In this document: positions 50,654 through 59,844 of the stretch, in pieces
How the letters are laid out: every line of letters starts with the position of its first letter
How positions within the stretch are numbered: position 1 is the first letter of the stretch
Assembly (NCBI RefSeq): GCF_022815605.1
Contig: NZ_JALGRP010000004.1
Span: 124,001 to 188,000 of the forward strand
Origin: Microbacterium sp. VKM Ac-2923
GTDB taxonomy: Bacteria > Actinomycetota > Actinomycetes > Actinomycetales > Microbacteriaceae
Direction of reading: 5' to 3'
Length of the DNA stretch: 64,000 nucleotides
The notes under the pieces: model-generated
The model's input: only the letters and a program-made list of their open reading frames with translations
Database searches by the model: none
Told to the model about the DNA's origin: nothing
Program-made: the position numbers and the translations under genes

Positions 50654-50787
50654 GCCGACCGGTCGACCCGCTCGCCTGCCCGACGTGCGGTGACCCGCTG
50701 CGCTTCGAGATCCTCGACGACGAGCGTTTCCTCGTGGCGTGGTCGTGCGTGAACTGCGGACTGATCCGCACGACCGAGCCGGTCTGA
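50650..50787 (+). CDS. 45-residue zinc-ribbon protein
   Basis: ATG overlaps the preceding stop. CPTCGDPLRFE and CVNCGLIRTTE give two CxxC pairs 24 residues apart, a minimal zinc ribbon. Too small for most gene finders. Coupling to the DHFR-family gene suggests real translation. Confidence 0.6.
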   Translation: MSRPVDPLACPTCGDPLRFEILDDERFLVAWSCVNCGLIRTTEPV

Positions 50788-50794
50788 CCGGGCG

Positions 50795-51202
50795 TCAGTT
50801 GATGATCTCGGCGTTGTCGTTGCGCAACGTCGTGAGACGCTCCCGCCATGCGGCGAGCGCCTCCGGGGTCAGTCTCGTCCAGTCATCGCGCTCCGCGACG
50901 ATGCGCAGAGGCTCCGCGCTGCGGAACGAGCGCGTGGGATTGCCGGGGAACTTCTTGTCGGTCACGTTCGGGTCGTTCTCGAACGCTCCGAGGGGTTCGA
51001 CCTCGTAGACGCGCGGCGGTCCGTCGCCGGAGATGATCTCGGCCGCGAGTCCCGCCCCGTCGAGGAGTGCCGTGAAGTACACGTGGTTCATCACCACCTC
51101 GGGCCGGTAGTTCGAGCGGAACCCCGCAGTCAGCAAGTCGCCCACGCGCAGGTCGGCCCGCGTTCCGTGGAAGAACGGGCCGGGATCCAGCACGTCACCC
51201 AT
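50795..51202 (-). CDS. arr: NAD-dependent rifampin ADP-ribosyltransferase
   Basis: 135 residues, near the usual Arr length. Diagnostic segments are GPFFHGTRADLRVGDLL, SNYRPEVVMNHVYFTALLDG, VYEVEPLGAFENDPNVTDKK and FPGNPTRSFRSAEPLRI, with the His and Asp of the Arr active site. It transfers ADP-ribose from NAD+ to rifamycins, inactivating them, and is chromosomal in many environmental actinomycetes. It overlaps the upstream acyl-CoA synthetase gene by 8 nt. Confidence 0.93.
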   Translation of the reverse strand: MGDVLDPGPFFHGTRADLRVGDLLTAGFRSNYRPEVVMNHVYFTALLDGAGLAAEIISGDGPPRVYEVEPLGAFENDPNVTDKKFPGNPTRSFRSAEPLRIVAERDDWTRLTPEALAAWRERLTTLRNDNAEIIN

Positions 51203-52916
51203 GGTGCGCCGCTCCGCCCTCGCCGCGCAGCGCGGCATCCGTCCACTCCACGCACGTGACCTCGCCGCGCGCGACGGCCTCTTCGCGCTGGCGCAGTTCG
51301 ACGCGGCGGATCTTGCCCGAGATCGTCTTGGGAAGCTCGAAGAACTCCACGCGACGAACCCGCTGGTACGGCGCGAGGCGCTCGCGCGCGAACCGCAGGA
51401 TGTCGAGCGCGATCTCATCGCCCGCCTCCCGTCCACCGGCCAGCACGATGTAGGCCTTGGGCACGGCCAGACGCAGGTCGTCGGGCGCGGGAACGACCGC
51501 CGCCTCGACCACCGCGGGGTGCTCGATGAGCACGCTCTCGAGCTCGAAGGGGCTGATCTTGTAGTCGGACGCCTTGAAGACGTCGTCGGTGCGGCCGATG
51601 TAGGTGATGCTCCCGGTCTCATCACGACGGGCGACGTCGCCGGTGTGGAAGAGCCCGTCGGCGAACGCCTCGGCGTTGCGAGCGGCGTCGCCGACGTAGC
51701 CGGTCATGAGGTTGAGCGGGCGATCGGTGAGGTCGAGGCAGATCTCACCTTCGTCGGCGAACTCCCCGGTGACGGGGTCGACGAGCACCACCGGACAGCC
51801 CGGGAGGGGTCGACCCATCGAGCCCGGAACGAGCGAAGCCCCGGGAGTGTTCGCCACGACCGCCGTCATCTCGGTCTGACCGTACCCGTCGCGGATGTCG
51901 AGGCCCCACGCACGCTGCACCGAGGCGATCACCTCGGGGTTCAGAGGCTCCCCCGCCGAGACGACCTCGCGAAGGGCTCCGCGCCGCCCGGTCAGATCGG
52001 CCTGGATCAGCATGCGCCACACCGTCGGGGGCGCACAGAACGTCGTCACCCGATCCGCCTCGAGCTCCGCCAGCAACCGCTCCGCCGAGAACCGCGAGTA
52101 GTTCAGCGCGAGCACGGTCGCCCCCGCGATCCACGGCGCGAAGAACAGACTCCACGCGTGCTTCGCCCACCCGGGCGAGCTGATGGCGAGGTGCACGTCG
52201 CCGGGCTGAAGCCCCAGCCAGTACATCGTGCTGAGGTGGCCCACCGGGTACGACGCGTGCGTGTGCTCCACGAGCTTGGGCTTCGACGTGGTGCCCGAGG
52301 TGAAATACAGGAGGAGGCGGTCGTCGGCGGTGGTTCCCGGATGCCGGGCGGGCTCGGCATCCACCTCGAAGGCGTCGTCGTAAGTCGCCCAGCCCGGGTG
52401 CTCTCCCCCCACGACGATCCGGCCGAGTCCCTCCGGCAGGTCGTCGAACTTGTCGGCATCCCCGGCGCCGACGATGACATGCCGGATCGCCGCCCGTTCG
52501 ATGCGGTCACCGAGGTCGGTGGTACCGAGCGCGGTAGTGGTCGGGGCGATCACGCCGCCCAGCTTCATGATCGCGAGCATCGCCTCCCACAGCTCCACCT
52601 GGTTGGCGAGCATGAGCAGCACGGTCTCGCCGCGGCGCACACCCCGGGATGCCAGCCACACGGCGACTTGGTCGGAGCGACGTGCGAGCTCGTCGAAGGT
52701 GCGCTGGTGGTGGGTGCCGTCGTCGTCGACGACGATCAGCGCGGTCCCGTCGTTGCCGCGCGCCATCGGATCGAACCAGTCGATTGCCCAGTTGAACGGC
52801 CCCTCGAACCGCGGCCAGGTGACCCGTGCGGCCCGGTCGGGATCGGTGCGCGCGGCGAGGAGTTCGTCGCGCGCGGCCCGGTAGCGCTCGGTCGCGGTCG
52901 CGTCGGTGGGGATCAT
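51195..52916 (-). CDS. AMP-forming acyl-CoA synthetase
   Basis: 573 residues from ATG at 52916 (MIPTDATATERYRAARDELL). ANL motifs: LLLYFTSGTTSKPKLVEHTH (P-loop), DGYGQTEMTAV (A5), FHTGDVARRDETGSITYIGR and DDVFKASDYKISPFELE (A8), catalytic lysine PKTISGKIRRVELR (A10). It resembles medium-chain/ACSM-type ligases. It activates a carboxylate to its CoA ester; the substrate is unknown. Confidence 0.87.
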   Translation of the reverse strand: MIPTDATATERYRAARDELLAARTDPDRAARVTWPRFEGPFNWAIDWFDPMARGNDGTALIVVDDDGTHHQRTFDELARRSDQVAVWLASRGVRRGETVLLMLANQVELWEAMLAIMKLGGVIAPTTTALGTTDLGDRIERAAIRHVIVGAGDADKFDDLPEGLGRIVVGGEHPGWATYDDAFEVDAEPARHPGTTADDRLLLYFTSGTTSKPKLVEHTHASYPVGHLSTMYWLGLQPGDVHLAISSPGWAKHAWSLFFAPWIAGATVLALNYSRFSAERLLAELEADRVTTFCAPPTVWRMLIQADLTGRRGALREVVSAGEPLNPEVIASVQRAWGLDIRDGYGQTEMTAVVANTPGASLVPGSMGRPLPGCPVVLVDPVTGEFADEGEICLDLTDRPLNLMTGYVGDAARNAEAFADGLFHTGDVARRDETGSITYIGRTDDVFKASDYKISPFELESVLIEHPAVVEAAVVPAPDDLRLAVPKAYIVLAGGREAGDEIALDILRFARERLAPYQRVRRVEFFELPKTISGKIRRVELRQREEAVARGEVTCVEWTDAALRGEGGAAHHG

Positions 52917-53004
52917 GGGGCTCCTTCGATCGCGTCCTACGCTAGACCTCCCCTCCGACAGCGGTTCGAGTTTCCCCGACGAGGGTGGCGCCCCTCGAGA
53001 ACCG

Positions 53005-53712
53005 TCAGTCGCGAACGCGCTGCGCCAGGCCGGCGATCTCGTCGAGATGCACGCGCATGGCCGCCTCTGCGGCATCCGGATTCGCCGCCCGCAGGGCACG
53101 CAGGATACGGGCGTGTCCCTCGTGCGAGAGGCGACGACCGTCGACGGCGACGTGCGAGAACAGTCGGGCCTCGAGGGTCCACGACACCGTCAGCTCGCTC
53201 AGTGACGCGAGGAGCGGATTGCGCGTGGCCGCCGCAACGGCCGCATGGAAGGCGATGTCGAGCTGCACCGACCGCTCGCCCTCACGGACGGTGCTCGACT
53301 CAGCCACCACCGCGGCGAGCGCGTCGAGCTCGGCGGCGTCGATGCGCGTCGCGGCCAGACGGGCGATCTGCGGCTCGACGACGGTTCGGAACTCGGATGC
53401 CGCGGCGATCGTCGCCGAGTCATCATCGTCACGCCACGAGGCCAGGGCGGCGGAGATCGGAACGCGAGCGCTCACGCGCGTGCCACTCCCCTGTCGCCGT
53501 TCGACCAGACCGGCCGTCTGCAGTCGGAGGAGCGCCTCGCGCACGGCTGACCGGGAAACCACCAGCTGCTCGGCCAGCTCGCGCTCGGTGGCCAACCGGT
53601 CACCGGGCTTCAACACACCGGCCAGGATCAAGGCGCGTAGTCGCGCCACGATCTCTTCGTGCACCGAACCGCCGTGCCGCTCCAGCGGCGCGAGCGTCGC
53701 GTGATCGCTCAT
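53005..53712 (-). CDS. FadR-type GntR family regulator
   Basis: 235 residues from ATG at 53712 with GGGAGG upstream. Winged HTH (about 15-80): HEEIVARLRALILAGVLKPG and RELAEQLVVSRSAVREALLR. An FCD effector domain follows, with metal-type histidines in LDIAFHAAVAAAT. Divergent from the dicarboxylate symporter gene; probably its repressor. The acyl-CoA synthetase immediately downstream may also be a target. Confidence 0.86.
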   Translation of the reverse strand: MSDHATLAPLERHGGSVHEEIVARLRALILAGVLKPGDRLATERELAEQLVVSRSAVREALLRLQTAGLVERRQGSGTRVSARVPISAALASWRDDDDSATIAAASEFRTVVEPQIARLAATRIDAAELDALAAVVAESSTVREGERSVQLDIAFHAAVAAATRNPLLASLSELTVSWTLEARLFSHVAVDGRRLSHEGHARILRALRAANPDAAEAAMRVHLDEIAGLAQRVRD

Positions 53713-53762
53713 CGGGCCTCCCGCTTCCATCTTTCCAGGCGCGGCGGCGGCCCTCGATCCGA

Positions 53763-53839
53763 TTGGTCAGACCGTAACGGGCTGGAAACACGCAAAACCG
53801 GTCGTTGAAACGCGCCCCCCGCACAATTGGACCGACCAA
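53763..53839. promoter_or_regulatory. Candidate GntR (FadR-type) operators
   Basis: TTGGTCAGACC (53763-53773) and TTGGACCGACCAA (53827-53839) share the TGGT/ACCA-type dyad expected for FadR-family regulators and flank the likely promoter of the symporter (ATG 53863). One site is near each gene of the divergent pair. Confidence 0.5.
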
Positions 53840-53862
53840 GGGACATCTGCGGAGGAGCGGTC

Positions 53863-55206
53863 ATGACCAACCAAGACATCACGAACGGTGGTCGCGGTCT
53901 CGCGACGACCTGGCGGATCCTGCGCCACCCGGCGAGCCTGATCGCCCTCGCGGCGGTACTCGGCATCGTCTTCGGCCTCATCACCGGTGAGTGGGCGGCG
54001 AACCTGAAGTTCGTGGGCGACCTGTTCATCCGCCTCATCCAAATGGCGATCGTGCCTCTCGTGATGGCCTCGGTGATCGTGGCCACGGGCTCCATGACCG
54101 GGTCGGGGATGGGACGCCTCGCGGGACGCACCTTCGCGTGGATGATCGGCTTCTCGGTCGTCGCCGCGATCGTCGGCTGGGCGCTCGCGACCGTGGTGCG
54201 CCCCGGTGCGGGCATCGACTACTCCGGCGCGGTCGACCCCGCTCTGCAGGAGGCGGCGACGCCCGCCGGCTGGCAGGAGACCGTCCTGGGCTTCGTCTCG
54301 ACGAACATCTTCAACGCGATGTCGACCGCGAGCATGCTGCCCATCATCGTCTTCTCGCTCCTGTTCGGCCTGGCCCTGAACGGCTACGTCCGCACGACGG
54401 GGAACAAACTCGTCGTCACCCTGCTCGACCAGCTGCAGCAGATCATCCTCGGCATGATCCGCCTGGTCATGCGCATCGCGCCGATCGGGGTGTTCTGCCT
54501 GCTGGCGGCGCTCGCCGGTGACGTGGGCTTCGCCGTGGTGACGACCGCACTGTCGTACCTGGGCGCCACGCTGGTGGGCGTTCTGATCGTCACCGCGTTG
54601 TTCGTCGTGGTGGTCAGCGTGCGCACCCGTCTCAACCCGGCCGCCCTCCCCGGCAAGCTCGCCGAGCAGACGGTCATCGCCGTCACGACGACGAGCTCGG
54701 CCGTCACCTTCCCCACCGTATTGAAGAACGCCGTCGAAAAGGTCGGGATCAGCCAGCGCGTGGCGAACTTCACGCTGTCGGTGGGCCTGACGATGGGGTC
54801 GTACGGCGCGGTACTGAACTACACGATCGTCATCCTCTTCCTCGCCCAGGCCGGGCGGGTGGAGTTGACTCCCGGGCAGATCATCCTCGGCATGGCACTG
54901 GCGATCATGCTGAACATGGGCACGATCACGGTTCCCGGCGGCTTCGCCGTCGCCGCGACCTTCCTCGCCACCTCGCTCGGGCTCCCGCTCGAGGCGGTCG
55001 GACTGCTCATCGCGGTCGACTGGTTCACCGGCATCTTCCGGACGTTCCTCAACGTCAACGGCGACACGATGGTCGCGATGCTCGTGGCGAACGGCACCGA
55101 TGAGATCGATCGGGACGTCTACGCGGGACGCAAGAGCGTCACCGCCGCGGCGGTGGGAGACGACGAGCTCGCGGAGAAGTACGCGGCGGCCGACCGCGCC
55201 GACTGA
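53863..55206 (+). CDS. Dicarboxylate/amino acid:cation symporter (DAACS family)
   Basis: 447 residues after GGAGGAG. Eight hydrophobic spans plus re-entrant loops: the serine-rich loop TTTSSAVTFPTVLKNA, and the cation site NMGTITVPGGFAVAATF. It imports C4-dicarboxylates or acidic amino acids with Na+ or H+. Regulation by the divergent FadR-type protein is likely. Substrate not resolved. Confidence 0.88.
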   Translation: MTNQDITNGGRGLATTWRILRHPASLIALAAVLGIVFGLITGEWAANLKFVGDLFIRLIQMAIVPLVMASVIVATGSMTGSGMGRLAGRTFAWMIGFSVVAAIVGWALATVVRPGAGIDYSGAVDPALQEAATPAGWQETVLGFVSTNIFNAMSTASMLPIIVFSLLFGLALNGYVRTTGNKLVVTLLDQLQQIILGMIRLVMRIAPIGVFCLLAALAGDVGFAVVTTALSYLGATLVGVLIVTALFVVVVSVRTRLNPAALPGKLAEQTVIAVTTTSSAVTFPTVLKNAVEKVGISQRVANFTLSVGLTMGSYGAVLNYTIVILFLAQAGRVELTPGQIILGMALAIMLNMGTITVPGGFAVAATFLATSLGLPLEAVGLLIAVDWFTGIFRTFLNVNGDTMVAMLVANGTDEIDRDVYAGRKSVTAAAVGDDELAEKYAAADRAD

Positions 55207-55340
55207 TCGCGCCGAGGTGAGGGAGGGTTCTCTCGCGCAGGGCCTCCCTCACCTCCGCGACCGCACGTCACACGGCGTCGAAAAGCGCCGTCCGACGTCA
55301 CGGGCCCGCACCGAGATCGCGGACCGGCCATACTCCCCTC

Positions 55341-56876
55341 ATGCTCTCCGCGCCCGATCAGGACGGCCCGCCCGGCCCGTGGGTGCCCCCGCACTCCGCC
55401 GTCGACGAGCACCCCACTGCTCTCCCCGCGCTGACCAGCGCGTGGGCTGATACATTCCCCGAGCTGTCGCGGTCCGCCCGACCACGATCGACGCCGGACC
55501 CGCGCCTTCTCGTGCTGAACGAGGGGGTCGCGCGGGACCTCGATCTCGACCCCCGGCTGCTGCGCACCGACGCCGGGCTCCGTTTTCTCACCGGCGAGCG
55601 CCGTGCGCCGGGTTCGCGGCCCGTCGCTCAGGTCTACGCGGGACACCAGTGGGGCGTTTTCCGACCGCTCCTCGGCGATGGTCGCGCCGCCCTCCTCGGC
55701 GAACGACGCGACAGAACCGGATCCCTCCGCGACGTCCACGCGAAAGGCATCGGGCCGACGTCGATGTCGCGCGTCGACGGGTTCGCCACCGTGGGTCCGA
55801 TGCTCCGCGAATTCGTCATGGGTGAAGCGATGCACGCCCTCGGCATCCGGACGACCCGGGCGCTCGCGGTCGTCGCCACAGGCGCCCCCCGCCTGCTCGA
55901 CGGGGAGGTGCTCCCGGGCGCCGTCCTGACCCGCGTCGCCTCGAGTCACGTCCGGTACGGATCGTTCGAGTACGCGTCATCCCGTGGCGACAGGTCTCTC
56001 CTGCTGCGTCTGGTCGATCACGTCACCCGCCGTCACTATCCGCACCTGATCGGAGACCCGGACCCCGCCCGTGCTCTGCTCGCCGCGATCGCCGCCGCCG
56101 CGGCCGATCAGACAGCGCGGTGGACGGGCGTCGGGTTCGTCCACGGAGTGCTCAGCACCGACAACGTGCTCGTCTCCGCCGAGACCATCGACTACGGTCC
56201 GTGCGCCTTCCTCGACGCCTACGATCCGGATGCCGTGTTCAGTTCGATCGACCACGACGGCAGATACGCGTACGGCCGCCAACCGGAGATCATGCGCTGG
56301 AACCTCGACCGCCTCGGGGAAGCGCTGTCGATCGCCCTCGCCGACGATCCCTCCCAGGGTCGATCGGTCGCCAAGGAGATTGTCTCGACGTTCGACGGGC
56401 TCTATGTGGACGCGTGGACCGAGGTGTTCCGCGAGAAACTGGGTCTCGGACCGGCGGTCCCGCCCTTGACAGTGCGCGCGCTTGGGGAAGATGTGCTGTC
56501 GATGCTCGCGGCCCATCGCCTCGACTTCACGCGCTTCTGGCGGCATCTGGTGACCGCGACCGGAGGTGATCCGTCCGTGATGCAGCACAGCCTCTCGGCA
56601 CCGGCCGCGTCGGCGATCGGTGCCTGGACCCTTCGCTGGACCGCCCACGCACCGGATGCCGCGCGGATCGCGGCGACGAACCCGATCTACATCCCCCGCA
56701 ACCACATCGTGGACGAGGCCCTGACGGCCGCCGTTCAGGGAGACCTGCGCCCGGTCGAGGACCTCGTCGAGGTGCTGCGGACCCCGTATCGAGAGCGCGA
56801 GACGCCCTTGGCCAGACGGCTCGCGTCGGCTCCCGCGGACGCCGAACGACCGTTCGTGACCTTCTGCGGCACGTGA
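55341..56876 (+). CDS. selO: SelO/YdiU family protein AMPylator
   Basis: 511 residues. Pseudokinase landmarks: AQVYAGHQWGVFRPLLGDGR, VHAKGIGPTSMSRVDGFATV, FVHGVLSTDNVLVSAETIDY and IDYGPCAFLDAYD. The C-terminal FVTFCGT has Cys where animal SelO has selenocysteine. SelO binds ATP upside down and transfers AMP to Ser/Thr/Tyr of target proteins, linked to redox stress. Stands alone after the symporter. Confidence 0.9.
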   Translation: MLSAPDQDGPPGPWVPPHSAVDEHPTALPALTSAWADTFPELSRSARPRSTPDPRLLVLNEGVARDLDLDPRLLRTDAGLRFLTGERRAPGSRPVAQVYAGHQWGVFRPLLGDGRAALLGERRDRTGSLRDVHAKGIGPTSMSRVDGFATVGPMLREFVMGEAMHALGIRTTRALAVVATGAPRLLDGEVLPGAVLTRVASSHVRYGSFEYASSRGDRSLLLRLVDHVTRRHYPHLIGDPDPARALLAAIAAAAADQTARWTGVGFVHGVLSTDNVLVSAETIDYGPCAFLDAYDPDAVFSSIDHDGRYAYGRQPEIMRWNLDRLGEALSIALADDPSQGRSVAKEIVSTFDGLYVDAWTEVFREKLGLGPAVPPLTVRALGEDVLSMLAAHRLDFTRFWRHLVTATGGDPSVMQHSLSAPAASAIGAWTLRWTAHAPDAARIAATNPIYIPRNHIVDEALTAAVQGDLRPVEDLVEVLRTPYRERETPLARRLASAPADAERPFVTFCGT

Positions 56877-56981
56877 CCCGCGGCGATCGTCTCTATCCGG
56901 CCGCCGGCATCATCCCCGAGACGGATGCGACTCCCTCTCGAGGCGGACGCGGGGGCGAACCCGCCCGCCTACCGTGATGAT

Positions 56982-57605
56982 ATGCACCCCCGGCAGTGGT
57001 TCGTCCCCGCACTGATCGTCATCGCCGCGTCTCTCGTGCTCGGCGGCCTCACCAGTTGAGGGCAGACCTTCCTGCCGTCTGCGCTCACGTCGTTCGCCAA
57101 CTCCGCCGGCGGGTGGACCATCTTGACCTTCGGGCTCATCTGGCTGGTGCGCCTGAAGCCCCTTCCCGCTGCCGTACTCGGGGCGGTGTCGTTCGTGCTG
57201 CTCATCGAGGGCTATCGCATCGTGTCGGGGTGGCGTGGATTCTTCTACGCCGAACCGTTCCAGGACACCTTCACGATCATCGGGGTGCTGGCGGGACCCA
57301 TCGTGGGCCTGTCGGCCGCGTTCGTGCGCTCGGGGCCGGCGTCGTGGAAGCCCCTGGCGGCCGCTCCCGTCGCGGCCGTGCTGATCGGCGAGGGCGTGTA
57401 CGGCCTCACGATCGTCGCCGCGACCACCAGCCCCGTCTACTGGGTCCTGCAGATCGTGCTCGGTATCGCGCTGGCGACCGCCGGCGCCCTGGCCGCGCGA
57501 CCCCGTACCGCACCGATCGTGCTCGGGAGTCTTGCCACCGCCGGCGGATCGGCGGCCTTCATCGGGTTCTACGCGTGGCTGGGCCAGCTCGGTTCATCCG
57601 TCTGA
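56982..57605 (+). pseudogene. DUF6518 membrane protein gene with in-frame TGA at codon 26
   Basis: From ATG at 56982 the frame reads MHPRQWFVPALIVIAASLVL, then GGLTS, TGA (57057-57059), then continues without a break GQTFLPSALTSFANSAGGWT to a stop at 57605. The protein after the TGA has four or five membrane spans and is well preserved, with strong codon bias. DUF6518 relatives, as I recall them, run through this point, so a Trp codon mutated to TGA is the simplest reading. The downstream part could also start at 57123. Readthrough is not excluded. Confidence 0.65.
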
Positions 57606-57660
57606 CGCGGCCGACCCCGCCCGACGGTGTCGAGAGCGGATCGAGGCCGCACGGGGTCCC

Positions 57661-58929
57661 TCAACGCGCCGCCGAAGACCCCTCGCGGTCGGCCCGCTCC
57701 TTTGCCCGCTCCAGGGCGCGCTTCCGCGCGAGACGGGCGTCCTCCTCGAGCTTCTCGGCCTTCGCCTCGTCGCGCGTGAGGTTCACGCCCGTCTCGGGGT
57801 CGAACAGGTGCAGCGAGTCCGGCGAGAACCACAGCCGCGAACGGTCCCCCGCGCGGATCGAGCTCATGGCATCCAGAGCCACGACTAGTTCGGTGCGCAG
57901 GCTCTCGCCGTCGAGGTCGCGGTCGAGTTCCGACAGCTTCTCCTTCACCGTGGGGTCGGTCTCGTACGGCACGTAGGCGTACAGCACCTCGCCGAGCCAC
58001 TCCGTCATCTCGATGTCGAACTCGGCCGTGATGCCGCCGGTGAGGTCGCGCTCCGTGGCATCCGCGTCTTCGAACGCGTCGGGCCGGACACCCACGATGA
58101 CGAGGTCGCGACCCTCGACGGCCGCGCGCAGCCGGTCGTCGAGCGGGACGTCGGCGATGGGCAGACGCAGCGTGTCGCCGTCCACGGTCCCACTGAGGAA
58201 GTTCATGGGCGGAGAGCCGATGAATCCGGCCACGAACAGATTGACCGGCTGATCGTAGAGCCCGCGGGGGCTCGCGACCTGCTGCAGCTCGCCGCGGCGC
58301 AGCACAGCGACCCGGTCGCCGAGGGTCATGGCCTCGGTCTGGTCGTGGGTGACGTAGACGGTGGTGATGCCGAGCGAGCGCTGCAGGCGTGCGATCTCGG
58401 TGCGCATCTGCCCGCGCAGCTTCGCGTCGAGGTTCGAGAGCGGCTCGTCGAACAGGAACGCACTGGCGTTCCGCACGATCGCGCGCCCCATCGCCACGCG
58501 CTGACGCTGGCCGCCGGAGAGGTTCGCGGGCTTGCGCTGGAGGTGCTCGTCGAGTTCGAGCAGCTTCGAGGCCCGGCGCACGCGCTCGTCGATCTCTTTG
58601 TCGCTGAGGTCGCTCGACTTCAGGCGCATCGGGAACGCGATGTTCTCGTACACCGTGAGGTGCGGATACAGCGCGTAGTTCTGGAAGACCATCGCCAGGT
58701 TCCGGTCCTTCGGCGCCTTGTCGTTGACCACCTCGTCGGCGATCCTCAGCTCACCGTCGGAGATGTCCTCGAGCCCGACGATCATGCGCAGCAGCGTCGA
58801 CTTGCCGCAGCCCGAAGGGCCGACGAGGATCACGAACTCGCCGTCGGCGATGTCGAGGTCGACGCCCTGGACCGCGGTGAACCCGTCGTCGTAGGTCTTG
58901 ACGATTCTGTTCAGGGTGATGGATGCCAT
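57661..58929 (-). CDS. sugC: Trehalose-type ABC transporter ATP-binding protein SugC
   Basis: 422 residues from ATG at 58929. Walker A GPSGCGKSTLLRMI, Q-loop FQNYALYPHLTVYENIAF, signature LSGGQRQRVAMGRAIV, Walker B FLFDEPLSNLDAK, switch TTVYVTHDQTEAM. The regulatory TOBE domain follows (about 240-365), and a charged C-terminal helix ends ALERAKERADREG. Last gene of the operon; powers the SugAB permease. Confidence 0.85.
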   Translation of the reverse strand: MASITLNRIVKTYDDGFTAVQGVDLDIADGEFVILVGPSGCGKSTLLRMIVGLEDISDGELRIADEVVNDKAPKDRNLAMVFQNYALYPHLTVYENIAFPMRLKSSDLSDKEIDERVRRASKLLELDEHLQRKPANLSGGQRQRVAMGRAIVRNASAFLFDEPLSNLDAKLRGQMRTEIARLQRSLGITTVYVTHDQTEAMTLGDRVAVLRRGELQQVASPRGLYDQPVNLFVAGFIGSPPMNFLSGTVDGDTLRLPIADVPLDDRLRAAVEGRDLVIVGVRPDAFEDADATERDLTGGITAEFDIEMTEWLGEVLYAYVPYETDPTVKEKLSELDRDLDGESLRTELVVALDAMSSIRAGDRSRLWFSPDSLHLFDPETGVNLTRDEAKAEKLEEDARLARKRALERAKERADREGSSAAR

Positions 58930-58940
58930 GGTGTGAGTCC

Positions 58941-59789
58941 TTATCCCTTGACGGCGCCCTGCGTGAGGCCCGAGACGATACGACGTTGGAAGATGACGAC
59001 GACGATGACGATGGGGATGGTCACCACGATGGCGGCGGCCGAGATGGCGCCGGTGGGCTCCTCGAACTGCGAGGCCCCGGTGAAGAACGACAGGGCCGCC
59101 GGCACCGGACGGGCGGCATCCGTCGAGGTCAACGAGATGCCGTAGACGAAGTCGTTCCAGGCGATGAAGAACGCGATGATCGCGGTGGTGAATACCCCGG
59201 GGGCCGCGAGGGGCACCACGGTCTTGCGGAAGGCCTCGAACGGCGTCGCCCCGTCCACCTGCGCGGCCTGCTCGAGTTCCCACGGGATCTGGCGGAAGAA
59301 CGCCGCCAGGGTCCAGATCGAGATCGGCAGTGTGAGCGACAGGTACGGGATGATCAGCCCGAGCCAGGTGTCGTAGAGGCCCACCACGCGCCACAGGTTG
59401 AACAGCGGGGTGACGATCGAGACGATCGGGAACACCGACACCGCGAGCGCCGTCGTGAGGATGATGCGTTTGCCCGGGAAGTCGAGGCGGGCGATCGCGT
59501 AGGCGCACAGCGTCGCCAGCACCACCGCGATGAAGGTCGCGATGAGCGAGATACCGATCGAGTTGCGCAGCGCCGGCAGGAAGAGGTCCTGCGCGCTGCC
59601 GCCGGGGGCGAGGATCGTCGCGTAGTTGTCGAGCGTCCACTCCTGCGGGATGAGCGTTCCCGAGAAGAGCCCCGCCTGCGTCTTGAACGAGGTCATCAGG
59701 ATCGAGAACACGGGGAACAGCGACCACACGAGCACGGCCGCGATGATCACGAGCCACATGATCCGCTGGGGCCAGGTCATTGCGCGCAT
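58941..59789 (-). CDS. sugB: Trehalose-type ABC transporter permease SugB (MalG type)
   Basis: About 282 residues from ATG at 59789; GTG at 59798 adds three. Six spans. EAA loop ELEQAAQVDGATPFEAFRKT contacts the ATPase. C-terminal spans include IVVTIPIVIVVVIFQRRIV. Forms the channel with SugA. Confidence 0.85.
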   Translation of the reverse strand: MRAMTWPQRIMWLVIIAAVLVWSLFPVFSILMTSFKTQAGLFSGTLIPQEWTLDNYATILAPGGSAQDLFLPALRNSIGISLIATFIAVVLATLCAYAIARLDFPGKRIILTTALAVSVFPIVSIVTPLFNLWRVVGLYDTWLGLIIPYLSLTLPISIWTLAAFFRQIPWELEQAAQVDGATPFEAFRKTVVPLAAPGVFTTAIIAFFIAWNDFVYGISLTSTDAARPVPAALSFFTGASQFEEPTGAISAAAIVVTIPIVIVVVIFQRRIVSGLTQGAVKG

Positions 59790-59844
59790 CAGCTGCACAC
59801 TCCTTCACACCGGATGCCGGTCCGCGATCCCGCGGGAACGCCCA

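Noticed and set aside
57057..57059. TGA as a selenocysteine codon because it lies next to selO
   Set aside because: SelO here ends with Cys, no Sec machinery or SECIS-like stem was recognised, and the position fits a Trp-to-stop change.
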